Below are positions 22,968 to 30,985 of a stretch of 38,387 nt of DNA, in pieces. Position 1 is the first letter of the stretch. Every line of letters begins with the position of its first letter. The stretch covers positions 1-38,387 of the forward strand of contig JAVHPJ010000157.1 in NCBI GenBank assembly GCA_036170535.1. Direction: 5' to 3'. This stretch comes from SSF53 sp036170535 (GTDB lineage: Bacteria; Spirochaetota; Leptospiria; Leptospirales; Leptonemataceae). A model generated the notes under the pieces. That model had not been told where the DNA came from, ran no database searches, and saw only the letters and a list, made by a program, of their open reading frames with translations. The translations under genes were made by a program, and so were the position numbers.

Positions 22968-24473
22968 TCAGAAAGCGAAGTAGATGACTTCTTTCCCGAA
23001 GGAGCCCTTAAAGATTATAAAATAAAAGAGAATTGAATAAACCGCCGCGCGCAACAGCATATGCTGTTTGAAAATCCACAGTGCATCGTTCTTGCGATGC
23101 CACATGTAGTCCAGAACCATCAAAAGCCCGATCTTCTGGAAAAGATCAAACCCGTAGAGTAAGGCCGGCTTCACGCCGCGAATTTCGTCGGCCAGGTTCC
23201 AGGGCATAGACAACATCGATTTCCAGAGTTCGTACGAATGCTGAATGTCATAGGCGCGAAAGAACGTCGCCGAAATCCCGAAGGCGCCGAACACGGCCGC
23301 CATTTTGAGCCCGCGCACGCCGCCCTGCAGCCAGGTGGGCCAGGCTTCCGGCATTTTCGGCAGGCGGGCGCGCGTCAGATCGTATCCGGCGATCCAGAAA
23401 CCCATAAACAGACCCCACAAGACAAAGGTCCAGTTCGCGCCGTGCCAGAGGCCGGTGAGAAAAAATGCGAGCAACAGATTGCGATATTTGTTCCACACGC
23501 CGTAGCGACTGCCGCCGAGCGGGATGTAGACATAGTCCGTCACCCAGCGATTCAGCGTGGAGTGCCAGCGCCGCCACAGCTCCGCCGGATTCTGGGAAAA
23601 CTGCGGCGTTTCGAAGTTCATCGTGAGCCGAACGCCCAGCAGGCTTGCGGACCCCAACGCAATGGTGGAATAGCCGGCGAAGTCGCAATAGATTTGAAAT
23701 GCAAACCCGATGCTGGCGAACAAGACCTGAGCGCCGCCGTGGCCCGCGACGGCCGCCGGATTTGCGTGGTACTCCGCGGCCCCGTTCAGATAAACCTGAT
23801 TCACCAGGGGCCCGATCGAGTCGGCGACGTAAGTTTTCAGGAAAAAGCCGAGCAGTATGAACCAGACGCCATTGCGTTGATCGTCCCAGTTGAATTTGCG
23901 CGGCGTTTTTAATTGCGGCAGCAAATCGCCGGCGCGTTCGATCGGGCCGGCCACGAGCTGCGGAAAAAACGTAACAAACAGCGCAAAATCCAGAAAATTG
24001 CGTTCAGCTGGAATCTGACGTCGATATACGTCAATCGTATAGGCCATGCTCTGAAATGTGTAAAAACTGATACCGACCGGCAAAATGACGCGCAGGAACA
24101 GGGACGACTCGGCGTCCGGAAAGGCGCCGGGGTCAAAAGCGCGAGCCGCGGACACAAAACTGCCGGCGAAAAAATCAAAATACTTAAAGACGCCGAGGAT
24201 TCCAAGGTTGATCGCAACCGAGGCCCACAGAAAGACGCGCCGCCGCCGGCCCTCGCCCGCCGCCTCGATCCAGAGGCCCATCAGGTAGTCGACCAGAGTC
24301 GAAATCAGAATCAGAATCAGAAAAAACCAGTCCCACCAACCGTAAAAGACGTACGATGCGAAAAGCAAGAACCGGTTCTGCAGACGGAGTCCGCCTGGAG
24401 CGCGCGAAAGGCTCCAGTAAACCACGTATACAATGACAAAAAAGATTAAGAAAATAAACGAGTTGAATACCAC
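22968..24473 (-). CDS. MBOAT-family membrane O-acyltransferase (AlgI/DltB-like)
   Basis: A 501-residue polytopic inner-membrane protein of the MBOAT family, which moves acyl (usually acetyl) groups from a cytoplasmic donor to the outer face for transfer onto polysaccharides. About ten membrane segments are visible. Typical blocks are FNSFIFLIFFVIVYVVYW at the start, LPVGISFYTFQSMAYTIDVY, FFPQLVAGPIERAGDLLPQL, FAGYSTIALGSASLLG, LWRRWHSTLNRWVTDYVYIPLGG and the catalytic GLWHGANWTF with H344 (H304 in RRWH is also conserved). Start is GTG at 24473, nine bases after an AAGGA site. It is the second gene of a five-gene minus-strand cassette and the acceptor is probably the surface glycan. Confidence 0.92.
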   Translation of the reverse strand: MVFNSFIFLIFFVIVYVVYWSLSRAPGGLRLQNRFLLFASYVFYGWWDWFFLILILISTLVDYLMGLWIEAAGEGRRRRVFLWASVAINLGILGVFKYFDFFAGSFVSAARAFDPGAFPDAESSLFLRVILPVGISFYTFQSMAYTIDVYRRQIPAERNFLDFALFVTFFPQLVAGPIERAGDLLPQLKTPRKFNWDDQRNGVWFILLGFFLKTYVADSIGPLVNQVYLNGAAEYHANPAAVAGHGGAQVLFASIGFAFQIYCDFAGYSTIALGSASLLGVRLTMNFETPQFSQNPAELWRRWHSTLNRWVTDYVYIPLGGSRYGVWNKYRNLLLAFFLTGLWHGANWTFVLWGLFMGFWIAGYDLTRARLPKMPEAWPTWLQGGVRGLKMAAVFGAFGISATFFRAYDIQHSYELWKSMLSMPWNLADEIRGVKPALLYGFDLFQKIGLLMVLDYMWHRKNDALWIFKQHMLLRAAVYSILFYFIIFKGSFGKEVIYFAF

Positions 24474-24485
24474 GACTTATATCCT

Positions 24486-25988
24486 TCAGGCCGACTCCAC
24501 GCGCAGCGCGCGCCGGCCGCGTTCGATCGCCAGTCCCGCCGCGCACCACGCGAAAACGGAATATATGGACAGACCGTCGCGCAGCGCCTCCGGGAAAAGG
24601 GAGTACAGACAGCCAAAAACGCCCAGCACGATCAGCCACCCGCGATCCGCCGGCTCCCAGGGATGAGACCCGTCAAAAATCGCACCGAGGCGAAACACCG
24701 CCGGAACGAGCAGCGCCGAGTAGGCGTGATACCAGCTCACTCCCGCGCCGGCGAGCGACACGAGTATTATCGCCATCAGGAATGCGGTCATGGACGGTTG
24801 GCGCAGCTCTTCAAGCGGCGTCCACGGCGCCTCCCCGCGCGCCAGCCGGAGCTGCCGACGCCGTACGAACTTGAGCGCGGTCGCGACGGACAGAATCGCC
24901 AGTCCGCAGTACAGCGCGGCATTCGCGGCGCGCGCAATCGAACGCAACAATGCAAATTCATCCGCAGTCGGATTGCGCTCTTTAAAGAAGAACGGCAGGC
25001 CGTAGCTGAACTGCAGAGGATCGGAATGGGGCACGAAAAGTTTGCCCAGGGCGCCGGCGATGCTCTGATTATTCGCCCAGGAGCGCACAAACACGGTTTG
25101 GTTGTAAGTCTTCAGGATGAACGCGTTCCAGGCTTCGAATAAGGCCGCATTGCGATCCCAGCCAATGAGCGTCGCAGGAATCGCCAGACTGAAAGCCAGA
25201 CCCGCGACGCAGCCGACGATCGCCAGCCAGCGGCGTCCGGCTACAAACGCGCAGCCCAGAAAGCCCGGCGTCACCTTTACGCCCGCGGCCACGCCGATTA
25301 AAAAGCCGCCGATAAACTCCGCGAGGCGCCCGCCCTGAAATCCGAAATACAAGCCGGCGCCGGTCAGCAAAATTATGAAAAAGCCAATGTTCCCGTTCGA
25401 CGCATTGTCGAGCAAGAAGCGCAACAGGACGAGCAGCGCCGCGGCGGCAGCGAAGAGCGCGGCGGTGCGACGCGCCGGCGCGGCGCCGCCGCGCAGCAGT
25501 CGATAGTTCAGCAGCAAAAAGGCGACCAGCGCGAGCCAGGCGATCGATTGGTAAATCGCCGCAGCCACGGGATAGTCCAGCCCTGTCAGCGGCGCGAGCG
25601 TGAAGGCGGTGAAAGGCGGATACAGATAGCTGCCCACGCCGCGCATGCCGGTCAGCAGCTCCCAGATGTTTGCACCGCCCACCCCGGTCTCGCCCACGGC
25701 GCGCGCCGCAGCTTCAATCTGGCCCAGGCGATACGGATCTTCGCCGCGCACCAGTCGCTCCGAAGCGTTCAGATAGTCGTCAAAGTCGCTGGCGCTGCCG
25801 GAGAAGGGACCCGCCGCGCGCGGCTTGACAATGCGCGCGCTCTGTACGGCGACCACGGCCAGCAATACGCAAACCGCCAGGAAGAGGACCCGGGGCCGGG
25901 CGGCCAGGCGCTCCCGCACGCCATCCAGCGCGCGGGGAATGCGGGGCGCGGTTTCGCGGAGAAAGCTCGTCAAACGCGCGATTTTCAT
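24486..25988 (-). CDS. GT87/DUF2029-type polyprenol-sugar glycosyltransferase
   Basis: A 500-residue polytopic membrane protein of the GT-C fold, matching the DUF2029 (GT87) mannosyltransferase type. The first loop has DFDDYLNASERLVRGEDPYRLG, in which the acidic residue pair and DPY are typical. Further blocks are GVGSYLYPPFTAFTLAPL, LLDNASNGNIGFFIILLTGAGLY (the region usually reading NGQxNxLL) and GFLIGVAAGVKVTPGFLG. Start M at 25988 is used; the frame runs further upstream but would overlap queA on the other strand. Only 40 bases separate its start from queA. It is the first gene of the cassette with the MBOAT and SGNH proteins. Confidence 0.82.
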   Translation of the reverse strand: MKIARLTSFLRETAPRIPRALDGVRERLAARPRVLFLAVCVLLAVVAVQSARIVKPRAAGPFSGSASDFDDYLNASERLVRGEDPYRLGQIEAAARAVGETGVGGANIWELLTGMRGVGSYLYPPFTAFTLAPLTGLDYPVAAAIYQSIAWLALVAFLLLNYRLLRGGAAPARRTAALFAAAAALLVLLRFLLDNASNGNIGFFIILLTGAGLYFGFQGGRLAEFIGGFLIGVAAGVKVTPGFLGCAFVAGRRWLAIVGCVAGLAFSLAIPATLIGWDRNAALFEAWNAFILKTYNQTVFVRSWANNQSIAGALGKLFVPHSDPLQFSYGLPFFFKERNPTADEFALLRSIARAANAALYCGLAILSVATALKFVRRRQLRLARGEAPWTPLEELRQPSMTAFLMAIILVSLAGAGVSWYHAYSALLVPAVFRLGAIFDGSHPWEPADRGWLIVLGVFGCLYSLFPEALRDGLSIYSVFAWCAAGLAIERGRRALRVESA

Positions 25989-26028
25989 TGCCGCTCGGGC
26001 CAGTTTTTCCGACTCGTCTGAAAATGAA

Positions 26029-27144
26029 ATGAAAAATGCCGGCGACCTGGACCCGCGCCTGCGGGAATACTTTTTTGAACTGCCGGAACGACTCATCGCA
26101 AGCCGGCCTCCGGACGCGCGCCATGACTCGCGCCTGATGCGCTTGTCTCTGGATGCAGCGGGTCGGCCGACCCGCGAACATCGACGCTTTGCCGAATTGC
26201 CGGAATTGCTGGCGCCCGACGTAATCCTCGTCGTAAACGATGCGCGCGTGTCCCAGCGTCGGCTGCGGCTCGCGCGCGCGACCGGCGCGCAACTCGAGGC
26301 GCTGTTTTTGCACCCCCTGCCCGACGGCGCCTGGGCCTGCCTGGTCCGGGGGAAAAAGCGTTTGAAATCGGGCGAGTTGCTGCCCGGTCCGCCCGGGGGG
26401 CCCGCTCTCGCCTTTCGCTATGAAGGCGATCTGGACGGCGACGAAAGCGGCGGCAATGCGCGCCTGCGACCGGTTCGCCTGGACGGGCGCGCCGACGCCT
26501 GGCGCAACCTGGCAGCGGCGGAAGAGTTTTTTGAGCGCGCGGGAGAAACGCCGCTCCCCCCGTATTTGAATCGCACCCCGGAACCCCGGGACCGCGAGCG
26601 GTATCAAACGATCTATGCGGCGGAACCGGGCAGCGTCGCCGCGCCCACCGCCGGACTGCACTTTTCCCGCGAGGTGCTGGACGCGCTGGATGCGCGCGGC
26701 GTACGCCGCACGGCGGTGACGCTGGAAATCGGCTATGGAACCTTCGCCCCCTTGACGGCGCGCAATCTGGACGAAGGTCGGCTGCATAGCGAACGATATC
26801 GAATCTCAACCGAAGCTGCGGCGCTGCTCAACAGCGCAAAGACCCGCATCGTCGCCGTGGGCACCACCGCCCTGCGCGCGCTGGAAGCGAATTTTCGCAG
26901 TCACGGACGATTCGAAGCCGGCGAGTTTCAAACTGACATTTTTTTGCGGCCGCCGGAACGCATCCGATCGGTTCAGGGATTGTTAACAAATTTTCATTTG
27001 CCGGCGTCATCCCTGCTCATGCTTGTCGCCTGCCTGATCGACCGCGCGGACTTGCTCGCAGCGTATCGCGAGGCCGTCTCCGAAAACTACCGATTCTTCA
27101 GCTACGGCGACGCGATGTTGATCCTGCCCCCCTTTTCGACTTGA
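26029..27144 (+). CDS. queA: S-adenosylmethionine:tRNA ribosyltransferase-isomerase
   Basis: A 371-residue cytoplasmic enzyme that builds epoxyqueuosine on the wobble base of certain tRNAs, using SAM as a ribosyl donor. Family blocks appear in order: YFFELPERLIASRPPDAR near the start, VILVVNDARVSQRRL, the central VAAPTAGLHFSREVL, LEIGYGTFAPL, VAVGTTALRALE and TNFHLPASSLLMLVACL near the end. Length is about normal (340-365) with a modest acidic/Gly-rich insert near 130-150. The frame is open upstream, but the ATG at 26029 gives the family-like N-terminus. It is divergent from the glycosyltransferase with a 40-base gap. Confidence 0.93.
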   Translation: MKNAGDLDPRLREYFFELPERLIASRPPDARHDSRLMRLSLDAAGRPTREHRRFAELPELLAPDVILVVNDARVSQRRLRLARATGAQLEALFLHPLPDGAWACLVRGKKRLKSGELLPGPPGGPALAFRYEGDLDGDESGGNARLRPVRLDGRADAWRNLAAAEEFFERAGETPLPPYLNRTPEPRDRERYQTIYAAEPGSVAAPTAGLHFSREVLDALDARGVRRTAVTLEIGYGTFAPLTARNLDEGRLHSERYRISTEAAALLNSAKTRIVAVGTTALRALEANFRSHGRFEAGEFQTDIFLRPPERIRSVQGLLTNFHLPASSLLMLVACLIDRADLLAAYREAVSENYRFFSYGDAMLILPPFST

Positions 27145-27214
27145 CCGCGAATATTTGCCGGGTCCTGACTGTTGCAGCGCGGCCGCAAACTCCGGTTCCA
27201 GGGGACATGTACAG

Positions 27215-28120
27215 ATGATTCGACTCAAACAAATCGCTCAACTGGAACTGGTAAAGATCCCGCGCTTCACGCCGGACTCTTACCAGCGCGAAATACTCAA
27301 GAAGCTTTACCTGGAGTTCTTCTTCGAGCGCTGCCGCGCGCTGCTGAAGCCCGAGGGAGGATACTTTTTGACCGGCCCCGCCCAGCCCGAGGAAGAGCAG
27401 GAATTGGCCGCTTTTGTCGAACGGCGGCCGGACGTGATCGCCTGGCTCAAGGAATATCTGGTCTATCAACTTTCCGTATATTCATCCCTGCTCGAAAGCA
27501 ACTCGTACTACATCACTCTGAACGACCATTTGATTATCACCCGCTTTGTCGATGTGCCGGATCACCCGGAAGACTTCGAGGTCAAGCTCTACACGATCGG
27601 CGTTGACGAGCTACCGCATAATTATCGCGACAAGATCTACATCGGCCGGGACTTCCTGTCCGTTACGCGCCTGCATCGCGAGCATTTTGGCCTGAAACAC
27701 ATTCGCAATTCCCTGGTCGATCAGCTGGAAAAAGTCCGGGCGCGTATTCGCAATCTGGTCCCGGAGGAAGAGCGCGACGAACTGGAAAGCGAATACGTCG
27801 ACGAATTTGCGGAACTGACGGTGGACTTCCGTGAAGAAGCGGACGGAATTATCGAGGGTTATCCCGTGGAAATCAGCCCGCGGGCCATGGATCACGAAAG
27901 TCTGCTGGAGGCCAACCGGCGCTTTCGCGAACTCAAACACATTTTGATCGAAATTGAGGAGACAGCGCGCGAACTGGAAGCCGTCATGTTTGAACGCGAT
28001 CTGCACCACGCGGTGCGCTACGTAACTAAATACCGCAAGGATCTGATCAACTACATCAATTATATCATGATCAAGATCAATGGCCGCGTAACGGACGCCG
28101 TAAACGGCATCCATATTTAA
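27215..28120 (+). CDS. Conserved-looking hypothetical protein with helical C-terminus
   Basis: A 301-residue soluble protein I do not recognise. The first about 150 residues are rich in Leu, Tyr and Phe (FFFERCRALLKPEGGYFLTGP, EYLVYQLSVYSSLLESNSYYITL). The rest is highly charged and probably a long coiled coil (SLVDQLEKVRARIRNLVPEEERDE, LEANRRFRELKHILIEIEETAR). No signal peptide, membrane segment or Cys cluster apart from one Cys is seen. The start at ATG 27215 follows an AGGGGA site nine bases upstream. It follows queA by 70 bases and converges with dtd. Codon and amino-acid composition are those of a real protein. It could be a structural or regulatory protein; no function is claimed. Confidence 0.7.
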   Translation: MIRLKQIAQLELVKIPRFTPDSYQREILKKLYLEFFFERCRALLKPEGGYFLTGPAQPEEEQELAAFVERRPDVIAWLKEYLVYQLSVYSSLLESNSYYITLNDHLIITRFVDVPDHPEDFEVKLYTIGVDELPHNYRDKIYIGRDFLSVTRLHREHFGLKHIRNSLVDQLEKVRARIRNLVPEEERDELESEYVDEFAELTVDFREEADGIIEGYPVEISPRAMDHESLLEANRRFRELKHILIEIEETARELEAVMFERDLHHAVRYVTKYRKDLINYINYIMIKINGRVTDAVNGIHI

Positions 28121-28144
28121 TCCGCCCCAGAGGCGAACGCAACT

Positions 28145-28163
28145 GCGCGGCCCGGCGCCGCGC
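28145..28163. terminator. GC-rich hairpin between convergent genes
   Basis: Perfect 7-bp arms at 28145-28151 and 28157-28163 around a 5-base loop. It lies between the stop of the plus-strand hypothetical (28120) and the stop of dtd (28166). There is no T-run, so it is only a possible transcription end. Confidence 0.35.
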
Positions 28164-28165
28164 GC

Positions 28166-28621
28166 TTACCAGCCCCACTCCTCCGTGTCCAGCAGCAGGG
28201 TCACGGGTCCTTCGTTCACAAGCGTAATCTGCATATCGGCGGCAAAAACGCCGGTCTGGACGCGGTCGGGCAGCCGGGATCTGCAAATCGAAACGAAGGT
28301 CTCGTACAACGGGAGCGCATCGTCGGGCGGCATCGCCGGGGTAAAAGACGGCCGCAGTCCGTTTTTTGAATCTGCAAAGAGCGTAAATTGAGACGCAAGC
28401 AAGAGCTCCCCGCCGACATCGACCAGGGAGCGGTTCATCCGGCCTGCTTCGTCTTCGAAGATGCGCAATCCGACCAGCTTATCCGTCAGGCGCTCGCACA
28501 ATCCGGCGTGGTCGCCGCGGCCAAGACCGACGAGAACGAGCAGCCCTGCGCCAATGCGCGCACGTTCGACGCCGTCGATCGACAGACGCGCCGAGCTGAC
28601 TCGTTGCAGCAGCAGTCTCAA
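28166..28621 (-). CDS. dtd: D-aminoacyl-tRNA deacylase
   Basis: A 151-residue cytoplasmic enzyme that removes D-amino acids (and misplaced glycine) from tRNA. The N-terminus MRLLLQRVSSARLSIDG and the two active-site loops LLLASQFTLFAD (SQFTL) and VNEGPVTLLLDT (NxGPxT) are diagnostic. The start codon is TTG at 28621, overlapping the TGA of the upstream coiled-coil gene (TTGA), which indicates coupled translation. The N-terminus matches the family exactly at this codon, so TTG is a sound choice. Confidence 0.94.
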   Translation of the reverse strand: MRLLLQRVSSARLSIDGVERARIGAGLLVLVGLGRGDHAGLCERLTDKLVGLRIFEDEAGRMNRSLVDVGGELLLASQFTLFADSKNGLRPSFTPAMPPDDALPLYETFVSICRSRLPDRVQTGVFAADMQITLVNEGPVTLLLDTEEWGW

Positions 28622-29808
28622 GACAACGACTTAATCAGGCGATTGGTTTCGGAGTCTTCCACGCCCAGTTCGCGCGCTGCACGCAGCTCGACCAGCGCGC
28701 GCTTGCGATCGCCCGTCCGCAAATATACCATGCCCACGTCGTACAGGGTGCGCCCCAGATAGATGCGCGCGCGCTGGAGCTGAGCGATCTCGCCCTTCAA
28801 CGCCTGGAGCAGCAACTCGTCGTCCTGCACCAGACCGCTGCGCAGCACGCCGTTGATGCGATCGCGAACCGAGTTCAGAATGTCTTCCAGGGCCTGCGCC
28901 TTGCTCGCGCGCCGCAGCTGATTGGAAAGTTCGATATTCTGCGACACGAGCGCGTCGTATTTCTGAGAAACTACGCTGAACTCGTGACGCAGTGCGCGAT
29001 ATTCATCCAGGACTTCGCTCTCGGGCGCGATGGTCGCGCCGGCGGCCATTTGTTCCGCAAGGCGCCCGAGCTGCGCTTCCAGCGCCTGAGCGCGCTGGGC
29101 TTCGCGCTCCAGGCCCGTTCGTAAGTTAACGTTTTCCGTGTAGAGGTCTTCTATAGACCGACGTTCGACGTCTTTCTCATCGACGCGGCGCTGGCGCACT
29201 TCGAGTTCCAGTTCCAACGCGCGATTCTGATCCTGAAGCCGTCCGAAGTCCGCGGTCAGGCGCCCCAGATCTTCCAGAACCGCTTCGAGCAACTGCTCGC
29301 GAGTCCGCGCTTTTTTCACTGTTCCGGATACTATCAACTTTGATTTTAAACGACTGATTTTCGCGCTGACCGTCTTTTGCATTTCGGCAATCGCGGCCCT
29401 GCCGCGGGCGCTCGTCTTCTTGCGCGCGGATGTTTTCTTGCCCTTCGCCGCAGCTCCGGCGCCGGCGCCGGCGCTTTTCTTCTTCAAAGTTGCGGCGCTG
29501 TGTACGCCGTACTCTTCATCGAAGCGCGTCAAATGCCAGAATGCGATCGCCGGGTGGATGGATTGGGTCCGGTTCAGTTGTTTGAGCTTGAGGGCTGCAT
29601 ATTCGACGCGGCGTCGCGGATCCGCGAGGGGGAACACCGTTTCACGTCCGGCCCGTTTCGCCCGGAACACCGCCGAATATGCGCGCGGGTTCCGCTCCGG
29701 CCAGAGCACGTCTTCCAGTCCGACCGACAGCAATTCCTCTTCAAAGCGCTCGCGCAGATCGCGGTCTTCCTGAAAGAACTCAAGTTTTTGTTCAAGACTG
29801 AGCGCCAT
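28618..29808 (-). CDS. Long coiled-coil protein with basic linker and TPR-like tail
   Basis: A 396-residue soluble protein. Residues about 1-105 form a charged alpha/beta domain (LEFFQEDRDLRERFEEELL, NPRAYSAVFRAKRAGR). Residues about 108-137 are a Lys/Ala/Gly linker (KKKSAGAGAGAAAKGKK, SARKKTSARGR) like DNA- or membrane-contacting tails. Residues about 165-315 are a heptad-rich coiled coil (LLEAVLEDLGRLTADFG, ALELELEVRQRRVDEKDVERR, ALEAQLGRLAEQM). The C-terminal about 60 residues (IYLGRTLYDVGMVYLRTGDRK, ALVELRAARELGVEDSETN) have TPR-like spacing. No family is recognised. The gene precedes dtd with a 4-base overlap. A scaffold role is a guess; the domain layout is seen directly. Confidence 0.75.
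   Translation of the reverse strand: MALSLEQKLEFFQEDRDLRERFEEELLSVGLEDVLWPERNPRAYSAVFRAKRAGRETVFPLADPRRRVEYAALKLKQLNRTQSIHPAIAFWHLTRFDEEYGVHSAATLKKKSAGAGAGAAAKGKKTSARKKTSARGRAAIAEMQKTVSAKISRLKSKLIVSGTVKKARTREQLLEAVLEDLGRLTADFGRLQDQNRALELELEVRQRRVDEKDVERRSIEDLYTENVNLRTGLEREAQRAQALEAQLGRLAEQMAAGATIAPESEVLDEYRALRHEFSVVSQKYDALVSQNIELSNQLRRASKAQALEDILNSVRDRINGVLRSGLVQDDELLLQALKGEIAQLQRARIYLGRTLYDVGMVYLRTGDRKRALVELRAARELGVEDSETNRLIKSLS
29456..29474. repeat. GGCGCC-type simple repeat in the linker
   Basis: Three tandem CCGGCG units that encode the Gly/Ala part of the coiled-coil protein's basic linker. It resembles the repeat in the dsbD linker. Confidence 0.4.
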
Positions 29809-29866
29809 GGGATTATCAGATTTATGATCGGAGCCGCGGCCCTGGAAATCAAAATAATTCCCCCTG

Positions 29867-29909
29867 AAAAACGGCCGGGATGCGGTAAACCGGACCGGGT
29901 TGCCGCATC
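29867..29909 (-). terminator. Possible terminator after the GHKL-like gene
   Basis: On the minus strand, downstream of the stop at 29951, 7-bp arms at 29909-29903 and 29885-29879 with further inner pairing form a strong hairpin. A run of five T (29871-29867) follows, but seven bases after the stem, so it is not a canonical site. The intergenic stretch to the next gene (29808) is 142 bases. Confidence 0.4.
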
Positions 29910-29950
29910 TCGCGTCCAGTCCAGGACCCGGGACGCAGGACCCGCGTGAT

Positions 29951-30853
29951 TCAGCCGTAGACGGCGATGCAACTGGCGCACGCGCCGATCAGCGGAGTCC
30001 AGTCCGGCCGATCGCCGCGCACGCGACTCGAATCGATCAAATCATCCGGCACAGGAATAAAAAATACGCGTTCATCGACATCACGGCCGCACACGGGACA
30101 GGCGACCGTGATTATGTCCTGCACCTCAAGACCCGCGAGCGCACCGGACGAATCGAAGGGTCGAACGTCTTCGCCGCTTTCCAGTCGATCGCGAATGCTG
30201 CGATAGAGCTCGTCAAACGGGATCTCCACTCGCGAGACCATCCGGCCGTCGCTTTGACCCAGGCGCAGCAGTTCCGGTCGCAGGCGCTGTTCGCGCAACA
30301 TGAGCAGGGAAAAGGCCAGCCCCAGACCGCGACCGTCCGAATCCTCGGGATGATCGCGGAAGTATTCCATGATGTCATTGTAGGCCATAGCCCGACGCAA
30401 CTCGGCCCGCAGGCGCTCTTCCAGGGCGGGACTATGTACAGCGTTATTGGCGACCTGAATCACGATCGCCGTTTCGCGCAGGGTGATGCGCGTCCGCAGA
30501 TACAATCCGCGATCCCGGGCGGCCAGGCGGTAGGCGTCAGCGGAATCGCTCGTGACGCTGGCGAGAAACCCGGGCTCTTCGCTGGAAACTACGACTGCGT
30601 CGTTCAGGTTCAGGCCGTGGCTTTCAAAGTAAATCTGACGCATATTGGCCAGCGAAGCCCACAAACAGAGCTCCTGCGCCACCGCGCTTACAATCGGGGC
30701 GAGATCGGCTCGCTGAATCGAGTCCAGGAGGCGTCCCATGGCGAGTTCCAGATTTTCCCGGTAACCGTCCGAAAAAATCGAGCCGCGAATCTCGACCGGC
30801 CGGCCCTCTTCGATAGCGAGGGCGAGACGTTCTTCCAGCAACGCGGAAGGCAT
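29951..30853 (-). CDS. Degenerate GHKL (histidine-kinase-like ATPase) protein with zinc-binding cysteines
   Basis: A 300-residue soluble protein. Residues about 50-215 resemble a histidine-kinase-type ATPase fold without a phosphorylatable His domain. The region AVAQELCLWASLANMRQIYFE (58-77) corresponds to the N-box helix, but the usual Asn reads Trp (ELCLWA). The segment IVIQVANNAV (130-139) replaces the DxGxG box. The G2 loop survives as DSDGRGLGLAFSLLML (171-186). After a linker come C252-x2-C255 and C292-x2-C295 in ACPVCGRDV and GACASCIAV, a likely zinc site. ATP binding is doubtful; a protein-interaction or anti-sigma-like role is possible. The gene starts 64 bases beyond the ahcY terminator. 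Confidence 0.65.
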   Translation of the reverse strand: MPSALLEERLALAIEEGRPVEIRGSIFSDGYRENLELAMGRLLDSIQRADLAPIVSAVAQELCLWASLANMRQIYFESHGLNLNDAVVVSSEEPGFLASVTSDSADAYRLAARDRGLYLRTRITLRETAIVIQVANNAVHSPALEERLRAELRRAMAYNDIMEYFRDHPEDSDGRGLGLAFSLLMLREQRLRPELLRLGQSDGRMVSRVEIPFDELYRSIRDRLESGEDVRPFDSSGALAGLEVQDIITVACPVCGRDVDERVFFIPVPDDLIDSSRVRGDRPDWTPLIGACASCIAVYG

Positions 30854-30916
30854 GCCGAACGCTGCAACGCCCGCCGACGGCGTTCAAGAGCTTTTTGCCT
30901 CGCGCAGGCGCTCCGG

Positions 30917-30949
30917 AAAAAAAGCAGGGCCCGACGGATCGGGCCCTGC
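30917..30949 (-). terminator. Rho-independent terminator of ahcY
   Basis: Perfect 11-bp arms at 30949-30939 and 30934-30924 with a four-base loop, followed on the minus strand by seven T (30923-30917). This is a textbook terminator placed 36 bases after the ahcY stop. A second GC hairpin (7-bp arms at 30951-30957 and 30961-30967) lies directly before it. Confidence 0.9.
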
Positions 30950-30985
30950 CGGCGGCGACTCGCCGCCAATATCACGACAACTCGC

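Noticed and set aside
27207..27218. A three-codon frame (Met-Tyr-Arg-stop) overlapping the start at 27215, like a leader peptide
   Set aside because: The only ribosome site is one base from its ATG but correctly spaced for the main start, so it is probably not translated.
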